NCBI RefSeq assembly: GCF_002127325.2
Contig: NC_035435.2
Span: forward strand, 12,234,289-12,298,288
Source: Helianthus annuus
Taxonomy: Eukaryota; Streptophyta; Magnoliopsida; Asterales; Asteraceae
Reading direction: 5' to 3'
DNA length: 64,000 nt
This document shows, in pieces, positions 36,901 through 48,699 of this stretch (within the stretch, counting starts at the first letter, position 1; the number at the start of each line of letters is the position of its first letter). A program made the position numbers and the translations under genes. The notes under the pieces are model-generated. The model had not been told where the DNA came from and made no database searches. It saw only the letters and a list, made by a program, of their open reading frames with translations.

Positions 36901-38188
36901 ATTAAGATTTTCCTTAAATATTAATATTAGTTTAAATATAATTGGTTTCTCTAATTTACTTTTTATATTTTTTGACGTTTTTTTGTTAGATGGATTCTCA
37001 AGAAAAGTTCTTTAAGGACCAGTTGAAAGTGATTCAAGATGCTAGAGATGCAAACAAAAGACAATCTGAGAAATCTTGTGCGGTTGCAGATGCTCGCCAG
37101 AGGTATTTTGCTCTTTTGGGCTTTTACAATTATACTTTGCGTGCCACAAATACTGTGATGGTTCGCGAACGTATTGGATGAAATCTCGTGTTCACGTTTG
37201 TTTGCTAAGGAAATGAATTGTTTTGTGTTAGTTAAATCTACAAATGAACATATATTAATTTGAGAATGAATATATACATTTAACAACCTTTGTGCTTCTT
37301 TTAGAAATGAAGAGTAATATGATTATTAAGTGGTGTTCAAAAAAAAAACATGCTATTGTTAGGGTAATTAAGTAAAAAAAATAGTAAAAGCTTCAATGAA
37401 TGAAAATGAACGAGCATGGTTGAACAAGCGTGACATCTTTTCTTTGTACATGTTCGTTCATCTACCAAACAAACGCACGCAAACGTTTGTACTTACTACA
37501 GCAAGGGGCTGTTTGGCAACTTCTGAATGGTTAAGTGCTGAACGAGTAAGAGGTATGAATCATTAAGTGCTGAATCAATAAGAGGTCTGAACCATTAAGA
37601 GCTAGTATAATACCTAACTGTTCAGAGGCAAATGTCTGACCAATTCAGATTAGAGGTCTTAACCATTCACACTCAGTATAATGCTTAACCATTCAGACTC
37701 AGTATAATGCTTAACCATTCAGAGGCAAATGTCTGAACCATTCAGACATTTGCTCGTGAAACAAACAGTCTGAACCATTAAGTGCTGCACTAGTAAGAGG
37801 CCTGAACCATTAAGAGCCTCATTAAGAGGTAAACAAACAGCCCCTAAATGTGATAGATATGGCGCGTATTTATATCCATTTCTGAATTATTATATCCATG
37901 CACTAGGTAGAAGGTACACGTGCTTACGCGGTTCTCTGTTTAAAATTGTTTCCGTATTGAACTTGCCCGTGTATATATTTGTGTATTCCTACCACTCTAA
38001 TATGTTAAATGTTTATAAAAATGATTAGGAAGAAGGTTGAAAATACCATGAAACCTCAGACAAAAGAAACAGAGGAAGAAAGGGAGAGGATGAAGATTCT
38101 GCATGAAAAGGAAATGGCTGAAATGAAGAACAAGCATGAGAAAGACGAGACTCAAGTGGAGGAGTTCACAGCAAAATCCGAAATCTAA
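33915..38188 (+). CDS. SGS3: SGS3-like protein (zf-XS, XS, coiled coil)
   Basis: Six coding or partly coding exons by splice sites and frame: 33915-34562, 35168-35462, 36652-36896, 36990-37102 and 38029-38188 (486 residues), preceded by a probable noncoding 5' exon ending at 33037 (CAG|GTAATA). The ATG sits right after an acceptor (GCAG|ATG). Domains: N-terminal GQLNQGLRDMSLNS and acidic SDDYDSDDSQKSH region (1-105); zf-XS with WHCPAC...H...H (~117-165); XS domain (~195-315, MVIVMN to GFMATKQDLDI); coiled coils (~317-486). SGS3 binds and stabilises cleaved RNA and works with RDR6 in cytoplasmic bodies to make trans-acting and antiviral siRNAs. Compared with known SGS3 (about 600 residues) the Gly-rich linker is missing and the C-terminus is short, so it may be a diverged paralogue. 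All splice junctions keep phase. Introns 1, 2, 3 and 5 contain transposon sequence. Confidence 0.88.
34590..35024. mobile_element. Mutator-type MITE in SGS3-like intron 2
   Basis: Long inverted ends: GAGTAAAATGCCATTTTCGT at the left and its complement at the right, with arms containing GGTTTGGCCAGTTTTGC and CCATTTTTCT(C/T)CGTTA. Flanking T-rich 9-mers are similar but not identical (34581-34589, 35025-35033). Sister of 36138-36551. Confidence 0.8.
36138..36551. mobile_element. Mutator-type MITE in SGS3-like intron 3
   Basis: Same family as 34590-35024. A perfect 9-bp target duplication TTTTTTACA flanks it (36129-36137 and 36552-36560), the hallmark of Mutator-like transposition. The right tip lacks two bases (ATTTCTC instead of ATTTTACTC). 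Confidence 0.88.
37505..37844. mobile_element. Tourist-like MITE in SGS3-like intron 5
   Basis: 340 bp with inverted tips GGGGCTGTTTGG / CAAACAGCCCC and inner repeats of TCTGAACCATTAAG. Flanks are CAA and TAA, a one-base-altered version of the TAA duplication seen at the two sister copies. A three-base TAA duplication fits PIF/Harbinger. Confidence 0.85.
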
Positions 38189-38361
38189 ACAGTTAACTAT
38201 CCTGGTCGATTTAGTCTTAAGTAGCAGGTTATTTAGTACGTATGTAAGTAACAACTTGACCCGTTTAGCTTTATTCGTGTCGTTTTCTTTCTTGTTTAGT
38301 ATGTGTCTTGGATATGTTCGTCTTGAATCTTAAGGATGCTTGTTTAGTTCCATGTTATGAA

Positions 38362-38487
38362 CCAACGGGCGTATAGCTCAATGGTAAATTAATGTGTTAA
38401 ATGGTGCCCCTAGCGTTTAAAGGTTGAGTGTTCGAGACTGAGTAGATTAGATTAGATGGGTGTGTGAGTTGTCGTTCTATAAAAAAG
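38362..38487 (+). mobile_element. Short tRNA-like SINE with target duplication
   Basis: The 126-bp unit carries a tRNA A-box-like TAGCTCAATGGTA (about 38372) and a B-box-like GGTTGAGTGTTCGAGACTG (about 38421), ends in CTATAAAAAAG, and is flanked by 8-base duplications GTTATGAA (38354-38361 and 38488-38495). This is the layout of a tRNA-derived SINE inserted just past the SGS3-like gene. It does not fold as a normal tRNA by eye. Confidence 0.65.
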
Positions 38488-38905
38488 GTTATGAAACTTT
38501 GTTACCATTTTACAGATCTAAAAAGTAAAATGTTTCCGTGTAACATTTTCAGAAAAAAAGGTCGCGACTAAGATTTATAACCTTATAAACCATTCATATA
38601 ATGCTCTAGTTTTTGCAAGAAAACAAATTACGGGTTTAAAGTTGGACTTGTTTACGTTCGAGAGCTTAAACTCAAGCTCATCAATTTAAGCTTGAACTTA
38701 GCTCCTGCTTGTTTAAGCTTAACTCAATTCGAGTTTTTAGCGAACAACCTCGAATAGCGTATGGGCGGCTTGACCAATTTACTTGTAAGTTGAAATTATA
38801 TCATCAATGCTAAATATTCCCATAGTCTCTTCAAGTACAATACAATTTCGTACCATTTCCTTCAATAAACTCCATGAAAATCAACAAAAAATGATAAAAA
38901 CCCCT

Positions 38906-39088
38906 CATTTCAACTCGACAACACGAGCCGCATTAAACAACGAATCGACTATTTTATGTACTTCCATTGACCAAGGTTGACCATTTTCACCGGACACGAA
39001 TTCCTTAACCACACCATCAACCTCAATCATGCTACAGATCAACCACACGCGTAATGCTCAAACGGCGGTTTAACTCCATACACCGCCC
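38906..39088 (-). pseudogene. Internally deleted fragment of a PPR gene 3' end
   Basis: The first part matches the last coding bases and beyond of the PPR gene at 43490 (TTCAACTCGAC...CACCATCAACCTCAATCA), then it jumps to sequence matching about 43912-43960 of the same gene (AGATCAACCACAC...TTTAACTCCATA). About 290 bases are missing between. The sequence to its left (38640-38880) also resembles the flank of the PPR gene (43315-43450), so this is the wreck of a local duplication. Confidence 0.75.
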
Positions 39089-39315
39089 AAGTAAACCGTG
39101 CTAAGATATTATCCGCTTTGCCACCGATGGGTTGCCCATCCAGGAACTCACGGTTTTGTTTTCACCCGATGAGTTGCTCGCCCAGGCAAAACACGTCTCT
39201 TGGTAGAGAAGGTTTCTAACCCTTTATAAGGAAGGTTTCGTTCTCCTTCTCAACCGATATGGGACTTACATAGACGGGTTCACTTAGGTGGCCCGAAATC
39301 TGTTATAAGGGAAGC
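39089..39315. repeat. LTR-like debris
   Basis: The sequence GGTTTCTAACCCTTTATAAGG followed closely by TTCTCCTTCTCAACCGAT and TGGGACTTACA resembles the core of a plant LTR, but no edges or partner LTR are visible. Confidence 0.3.
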
Positions 39316-39324
39316 GTGTTATTC

Positions 39325-39512
39325 ATGGGCGTAGCTTATGAGGGGCCGGGAGGGGCGCCCGACCCTCCGAACTTTTCACTCCGTAATGTTATATATGTAG
39401 TTTTCGTATAGAAATTTTTGGGTTTATACATTTTCGACCCCCCGATTCAATAGAAATTTTTGAGTATATACGTTTTCGACCCCCCAGTCTTTGTTGTCAA
39501 GCTTCGCCACTG
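39325..39512. mobile_element. Small hAT-type MITE
   Basis: 188 bp with imperfect inverted tips (GGGCGTAGCTTATGA at the left; complement of CAGTGGCGAAGCTTGA at the right) and flanking duplications GTGTTATTC (39316-39324 and 39513-39521). Eight of the nine bases would be the hAT duplication. The interior has two copies of TAGAAATTTTTG(G/A)GT followed by TTTTCGACCCCCC. Confidence 0.8.
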
Positions 39513-39924
39513 GTGTTATTCACGTGCCTCAATCACCTCCTGTTTCGTTTCATTTTGTTGTTATTTATTGTAATCTGTTTTGGAGTGTTTATTCCATTTG
39601 TAATGTTTGTTTTGTTCATTCTATTTGTAATTTCGCAAGGAGAAGCGTAATATGTTTACGAGTTTTAAACAAAACGCTTTTAATATATTTAATATATTGG
39701 AAATATCTTTTGTTGTTATTTAACGTAATATCTTTTAAGATTATGTTTTATGAACTTAAGAACTTGCAAAGCAATTGAATATTGATAACTCTAAAGTCTA
39801 AACAAAACTCTTACATTTTAAACATAATATGTAATATGTAATTACTCTTTATTTTTCAACTTTGTACAAAAAGTCATTTTTAAAGATTATAAATTACATT
39901 ATGTTTTATGATTTGAGAACATAT

Positions 39925-39965
39925 TATTTATTCTGCCCCGTGAAGTTCACGGGTATTACCACTAG
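39925..39965 (+). mobile_element. Helitron 3' end
   Basis: A perfect hairpin CCCGTGAAGTTCACGGG (39937-39953) is followed after eight bases by CTAG (39962-39965) and then T. Hairpin plus CTRR before a T is the canonical Helitron terminus. The 5' end (TC after A) could not be placed; the AT-rich 39522-39924 may be the body. Confidence 0.7.
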
Positions 39966-40045
39966 TACTTTTATATAATCAATGGGAACATTCATAATCA
40001 ACGAGACAATCAATGGGAATCGGATTGTTAAGAAAAAGGAAACAA

Positions 40046-42800
<2,755 letters not shown>

Positions 42801-42998
42801 TAACAAAGAGTGTGGAATGCTTACAAATCCATATAAATTAAAGTTGGGAAAATTCTGGACCTTTAAATTTTTATGTACGGGTAAAAAGAAGATAAGGAGC
42901 CTTTGCATTTTACAAATGTACACGTTTTCTTCTGTTATTTATGAAAAATTAATTTGTTATATTAAAAAAATGTACACGTTTTTTTAATAAGTGATTAA

Positions 42999-43312
42999 GG
43001 AGCTGTTTGGCAACATCTGAATGGTTAAGTGCTGAACCAGTAAGATGTCTGAACCATTAAGTGCAGAATCAGTAAGAGATCTGAACCATTAAGAGCCTGT
43101 ATAATGTTTAACCGTTCAGAGGCAAATGTTTGACCAATTCAGATTAGAGGTCTTAGCCATTCAGACTCTTTCTAAATCTTAACCATTCAGACGCAAATGT
43201 CTGAACCATTCAGACATTTGCTCGTGAAACAAACAGTCTGAACCATTAAGTGCTGAACCAGTAAGAGGTCTGAACCATTAAGAGTCTCATTAAGAGGTAA
43301 ACAAACAACCCC
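42999..43312. mobile_element. Tourist-like MITE between reductase and PPR genes
   Basis: 314 bp with tips GGAGCTGTTTGG / CAAACAACCCC and TAA duplications at 42996-42998 and 43313-43315. Same family as 37505 and 45780. Confidence 0.88.
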
Positions 43313-43489
43313 TAACTTGTTTAAGCTTGAACTAAGCTCCAGCTTGTTTAAGTTCAGCTCGATTCGAATTTTTAGCGAATCAATCTCGAGCACCGCATCA
43401 GCTCAGCTAAATTAGTACACTAAATTCACACTATTTCCATCAATAAACTCGAATTGAGCCACGTTAAACATAAAAAAAATGATGAATCT

Positions 43490-45091
43490 TCAGTTCAACT
43501 CGACGATACGAGCCACATTAAACAACGAATCGAGCATTTTACGTACTTCTGTTGACCAAGGTTGACCATTTTCACCGGACACGAATTCCTTAACCACACC
43601 ATCAACCTCAATCACGCTACAACCCGGCGTTTTCTTCATTCCGGATTCCAAAATCATGTTTCTAACCTCTTCAGCCTCTTGTTTCCACCCAGCTTCCTTA
43701 AACATGTTATAACACATAACATAACCTCCATAATCAATCACCTTCATATCAACCAATTTTCGCCACACTTTGTTTCCAATCTCCACGTTTCCATAACTTC
43801 GACACGCACTTAACAAAGCCCCCCACACGTTCGCATCCCCTTCACAAAAACCGCCCATTTTCTTCTCCGCAAAGTTGACAGCTTCTTCTAACATCCCGGA
43901 CCTTGCAAAAAGATCAACCACACACGCGTGATGCTCAAACTGCGGTTTAACTCCATATACGCGACCCATTTGGTCAAACAACTCGACCCCTTCTTTGACC
44001 AGCTTGGTATGCGTGCAAGCAGCGAGTATCGCTACAAATGTGGCCTCACTAGGTTGAATCTTTATTAACGCCATTTGGTTTAGTAACTCTAGTGATTTTA
44101 GCGCCTCCCCGTTCATTGCCAAACCAGAAATTATCGCGTTCCAAGCGCCCGTATCCTTCACAGAAATGGTATCGAAAACCGATAATGCTAAATCAGGATA
44201 CCCGCATTTCGAGTACATGTCAACTAATGCAGTAGCTAGGATCGGATTCGAATCAAGATTACGTCTTTTGGCATACGAATGCACCCACAATCCTTGCGCA
44301 AGTGCTCCAAGATGCGCACACGCTGTAACAACAGTCACGAGAACAGATTCGTTCGGTTCAATACCCAGCTCTTGCATCGTTGCAAACAAAGAAACAACCT
44401 CCTCGAACTCACTAACCCGCGAATACCCAGCCATTATCGCGCTCCAAGAGATCACAGTTCTCTCAGGCATTTCATCGAACAGCATACGTGCGTTATAAAC
44501 ATCCCCAATCTTACCATACCCATCAATTAAACCAGTCCATACAACCACATCCTTCACAGGCATTTCATCGAACACCTTACGTGCACTATAAACTTCAAAA
44601 CCCATAGAATAAAACTCGATCAACGAACTCCCCACAAACTGATCACCCCCAAATCCCAATTTCAAAACATGCCCATGAACCGAACACCCGATTAACCTCG
44701 CATTCGCAACATTTAAACAGAAACAAGCTTTGATCAACGGTGGGAAAGTGTAATTATTAGCAACAAACCCAAACCGTAACATCTCGGTGTAACATAAGAC
44801 CGCGAAAGCGTGACAATTGTTGTGTAAGTAGCCGCGGATCATGGTGTTGTAAATGAAGGTGTTTCGAAAGCGAAGGTGTTGGAAGATTAACTGGGCATAG
44901 GAGAAGAAGGAGGTTGCGGCGACGTCGAGAAGTGGGCCGATGGCGATCGGGTTGTTGTGCAGGTGGGATTTGATGAGATGGGCGTGGAGTTGTTTGAATT
45001 GGGTTAGGGTTTTGCATTTTTGTGAGAGGGTTTTAATGGTGGCGGGAGAATAAGTTGTAACGGTTTTTTTGATCATTTGAAGATAGCGCAA
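43490..45091 (-). CDS. Pentatricopeptide repeat (PPR) protein, PLS/E type
   Basis: Single exon of 533 codons (MRYLQMIKK; a second Met at residue 6 is also possible). A tandem series of about ten 31-36-residue PPR motifs is visible, with signatures such as FIYNTMIRGY, VVVWTGLIDGYGKIGD, VISWSAIMAGYSR, PILATALVDMYSKCG and GAWNAIISGLAMNG. It is followed by a C-terminal E-type extension (VWGALLSACRSYGNVE, then GCSVIEVDG). There is no DYW domain. Such proteins bind single-stranded organelle RNA and take part in C-to-U editing or processing; the target cannot be deduced here. The basic, Ser/Thr-containing N-terminus is compatible with an organelle transit peptide. The frame is intact, and it is the best conserved single-exon gene of the window. 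Confidence 0.92.
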   Translation of the reverse strand: MRYLQMIKKTVTTYSPATIKTLSQKCKTLTQFKQLHAHLIKSHLHNNPIAIGPLLDVAATSFFSYAQLIFQHLRFRNTFIYNTMIRGYLHNNCHAFAVLCYTEMLRFGFVANNYTFPPLIKACFCLNVANARLIGCSVHGHVLKLGFGGDQFVGSSLIEFYSMGFEVYSARKVFDEMPVKDVVVWTGLIDGYGKIGDVYNARMLFDEMPERTVISWSAIMAGYSRVSEFEEVVSLFATMQELGIEPNESVLVTVVTACAHLGALAQGLWVHSYAKRRNLDSNPILATALVDMYSKCGYPDLALSVFDTISVKDTGAWNAIISGLAMNGEALKSLELLNQMALIKIQPSEATFVAILAACTHTKLVKEGVELFDQMGRVYGVKPQFEHHACVVDLFARSGMLEEAVNFAEKKMGGFCEGDANVWGALLSACRSYGNVEIGNKVWRKLVDMKVIDYGGYVMCYNMFKEAGWKQEAEEVRNMILESGMKKTPGCSVIEVDGVVKEFVSGENGQPWSTEVRKMLDSLFNVARIVELN

Positions 45092-45776
45092 CTGCTATTT
45101 GTGTAGGGTTTTTTTTTTATATGTATTGGACTATTGGTGTTGCAATTGTTGGTCAACATTCGGTTATGTGTTTGTGAATATTTGTTCATATTTGTTTGTT
45201 TATGTTGATGAAAGTTTTTTGAACTTTTATTTATTTTATCTAAACTTTTTATATTCTTTAATTTTTATTTATTTTATAACCTAACAGTTAAAATAGGAAA
45301 CCCGATTCCCATTTTGTTTATGCACCATTCTCTTTTTCTCTAATTTATTAATATCGACGAACACCATCGACCTCCATTCTATGATTATGGCTTCAAGTTC
45401 CAACGCTACTCTAACTGTCATCCACCTCTAGCCTCCATCACTTTTGCTAATTTAATTTGTGTTCGTGAACACGTTTATTTTCTTGATGAATGAACACGAG
45501 CAGAAAATCTCGTTTGGTAAGTGTTTATGAAACCGTTCGTGAACACATTTATTTCCTTAAAGAAGGAACACGAACGAGGTCTTATTCATGTTCGTTCAAT
45601 TCGTTTGCAACCATTCACCATACTAGGTTCCTATTAAAGCATAATTGGTTCATATATATCTTCACTAAAGTAGCACCACTCATCGACATACATAAGTTAA
45701 GTTAGTAGACTTCAGGTAATCTTAGCATATCGTGTTGGATTTTATTTATGAGGCATTAAAGTTACAAGTATATGTG
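45092..45776. other. Intergenic stretch upstream of the PPR gene
   Basis: T-rich just upstream of the PPR start (T8 run at 45108), then AT-rich sequence with short GTTCGTGAACAC-type direct repeats at 45463-45600. No gene recognised. Confidence 0.5.
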
Positions 45777-45779
45777 TAA

Positions 45780-46091
45780 GGGGCTGTTTGGCAACATCTG
45801 AATGATTAAGTGCTGAACTAGTAAGAGGTCTGAACCATTAAGTGTTGAACCAGTAAGAGGTCTGAATCATTAAGAGCCAGTATAATGCTTAATCATTTAG
45901 AGGCAAATGTCTGACCAATTCAGATTAAAGGTCTTAACCATTTAGACTCTGTATAATTCTTAACCATTCAGAGGCAAATGTCTGAACCATTCAGACATCT
46001 GCTCACGAAACAAACAGTCTGAACCATTAAGTGTTGAACCAGTAAGAGGTCTGAACCATTAAGAGCCTCTTAAGAGGTATACAAATAGTCC
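45780..46091. mobile_element. Tourist-like MITE, third copy
   Basis: 312 bp with left tip GGGGCTGTTTGG and degenerate right tip ACAAATAGTCC, and TAA duplications at 45777-45779 and 46092-46094. The inner TCTGAACCATTAAG repeats are shared with 37505 and 42999. Confidence 0.85.
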
Positions 46092-46172
46092 TAATTATCT
46101 TTTATAATGAGACCAAATATAAGAAGAGGTATACAAACAGTCCTAATTATCTTTTATAATGAGACCAAATAT
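46072..46172. repeat. 52-bp tandem duplication across the MITE edge
   Basis: AAGAGGTATACAAA(T/C)AGTCC followed by TAATTATCTTTTATAATGAG and ACCAAATAT occurs at 46072-46120 and again at 46124-46172. The unit includes the MITE tip, its TAA and downstream flank, so it arose after the MITE insertion. Confidence 0.85.
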
Positions 46173-46352
46173 AAGGCTAGAATATATGATCCTAAGATTC
46201 GTGTATTATTACTTTGTAAATCAAGAATATATAGTTAGGACTGTTAAAACAAACTTGATTGAAGGGAATAAAATAATTACTAAACTCCCATTAAAAGATG
46301 ACAAATTACCCACATTAAATTCAATTAAAAAACAAATAATATGTGACTAAAT

Positions 46353-47245
46353 TGTTGGATATTATGTCCGGTTCAATAAGTCAACGCTGCTAACCGGGTC
46401 TTGACCCGTAAGAGTTACACCTTGGACAACGAACTAAAAATCCACTAACCCGTTTAACTGGTAATTACGAACAAGATACGAGACAGATCATAATTATTTA
46501 TGATCATAAGCGGGTATTAACGGAGAGACGGGTACGTGGACCGAGTGAGACAAGAACACTCTTGCATTGCCACTTGTCGCGCACCTAAATCTCGGCCAAT
46601 GGCATTGCATGCAAAGAATCTTACACCACTTTTCATGCACCACCCTTTTGCCCAATCAGAATACATGCAATATTGCATGTCTTGACACTTGGCAATCATG
46701 CAAAAGAGGTCCATGTCTATTTAAATGGTGGGTCTTGCAATTTGAGTGATAAGAGAGTTGGATGAACACAAGGTTGCAAAAACTCTCTCAAGAACATCCA
46801 CATACAACCGGCCACCAAGCCAGCCGCGGGCCGCCACCGTCGCCGCCCCGCTGCCTCCGCTGCCGCCATCGTCGCCCTGTCGCCGCCACCGCTGCTGCTC
46901 GCCGCTGCCACCGGCCTGCCACCGCTGTTTGCCGCGGTCGGCCGCCGCTTGGCGCTGCCTCGTTCGTCGCGTTTCGTTGGTTCGTTTACTAGCACTTGTT
47001 CGTTGAACCTCGGTGTCTCAACCGGTTAGTCATTATCCGAGGTATATCTTTCTCATCGGTAGTTAAGTATATTTTACTGTGCTCGTATTTGTATGTAACC
47101 GGATCCTTTCGGGTTTCGTTTTGTTGATCATTTGTTTTATTTCCGCTGCGTTTTTATTAATTAACATGCTTAATTAATTATCTATTATTTATTGAACCGG
47201 GTTTTGATAAATAAAATTTTAACCGATCATCACGGAAACCCAACA
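46353..47245 (+). repeat. 5' LTR of the copia element
   Basis: 893 bp, starting TGTTGGATATTATGTCCGG and ending GGAAACCCAACA. It contains a markedly GC-rich block of CCGCC-type repeats (46810-46960) in otherwise AT-rich sequence. Open frames in this block on both strands are compositional artefacts and recur in the other LTR. Confidence 0.92.
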
Positions 47246-47246
47246 G

Positions 47247-47259
47247 TGGTATCAGAGCC
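47247..47259 (+). promoter_or_regulatory. Primer binding site (tRNA-Met type)
   Basis: TGGTATCAGAGCC one base after the 5' LTR, complementary to the 3' end of initiator tRNA-Met. Confidence 0.9.
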
Positions 47260-48699
47260 TTGGTTACAACATACGAGTCGGTACCGGTCCTTTTAGCCGG
47301 AATTAGAACGCAAACTTTATTTATTTAAAGTTTCCGATCTAAGTATTTTTATGGGCACTTTTATTTTGGTCAATATTTTATTTGTTTTGCTTGACCAAAA
47401 CATTGCCCGGTTTGTTTTGTGATTGTTGTGCGATGTGTAAATCCGGCCCGACCTTTTTTTTGTGGTTGTATATTTTATTCGGTTTTGTAATTATTATTTT
47501 TTGGCCACCGAGATGGTTCAAAGTTGTAATAGATTAGTTTATGGTTTTGGCCCGTCTTGTGGTTCAAAGTTGTAATAGATAGGGTTTTTGTCTTTGTTGT
47601 ATTTACTTGTTAAATATTGTTGATACGAAGACCCGAAGCAAGCCCGAAGCAAAACCGAATGCCAAGAGGAGTCTTGGAGTTAGTGGGAGTTGCTTAAGAC
47701 AATAAGATGCACTCAAGTCCATCCTTGTGGTTGTTTGTGTGTTGTGACCCGTGACCCGTTTGATCTTGCTATTAGGCTCTAGCAAGATCGAACAATTTTG
47801 GCCATATGGATTTACACATTTATCTTGCTATTATGGTTGCTTTTATCTTATAAATTGTTATAACGTAACCAACCTAAATACCAACATGATTTTAAAAGAA
47901 GTTTTAAAATATTAAAAACAATCACATTAAAACAAGTTCTAAATTGTTTTTACAACTTGTTAAAGTTTTATTATAAAACAATGGTTGTTTTTGAAACAAA
48001 CAATAACCAATTAAGTTTTGCAAATTAAAACTAGTTTTATTTTCCAAAACTATCAACTTAATAGTTTTCTATTAACTTAAAATTGGTTATTCCAAGTCGC
48101 GACAAACTTAGTTTTATAGGTTATCTAAAACTAATTGTCCCGAGAGGTGAAAGGGTCCTTTTGGTTATGTCGCAAATTTGATATCTAAATTAAAACCGAC
48201 TATAAGGACCCTATTTGGTAAAAAAATTAAAATCAATAGTCTATGCCATCCTACTACTAGTAACACTTGGGGCATAATGCGAACCATCAGTGTTGGGGCC
48301 ACAGCACGACACTTGGTGTCTAGTTTATCCTTCCAAGGTGCAAGGACTTCGTCAACACATCTGACCCTTCCACATGTGACCGTTTTAGGACGACTATTAC
48401 TTTTCTTCTCGTGTTACGTGCCCCAGCTGTCTCGAGAACAAAAGTGGCATAGATGAGGCCAAACGTATCAATGCAAGGACAATAGGTTATCCTCCCAGCC
48501 TCATAAACCTTGGGAGTTGTGCTTTTCTCACAACTGACAATCATTGTCAGTCCACTTGAACCTCTTGCTAATGTTGCGTGCCCCAACCGCCTTTGGAAAG
48601 AGCTTCTAACCGGATTCTCATTCCTTATCGTCTCACCTCACAAAATAAGGAGATATACATCGAAAATACTAATTAAAATCACCTTGCTTCATTTTTAAG
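47260..48699. other. Untranslated leader of the copia element
   Basis: About 1.4 kb between the primer site and gag with no ORF that I can support. It contains AT-rich sequence with AAACAA/TTTTAAA words at 47870-48080. Confidence 0.5.

Noticed and set aside
38370..38445. Functional tRNA gene
   Set aside because: Only A- and B-box-like words are present; no cloverleaf by eye, and target duplications indicate a SINE.
46746..47006. Pro/Arg/Ala-rich ORFs on both strands
   Set aside because: They lie in the GC-rich part of the copia LTR and recur in the other LTR at 53574-53863; compositional artefacts.
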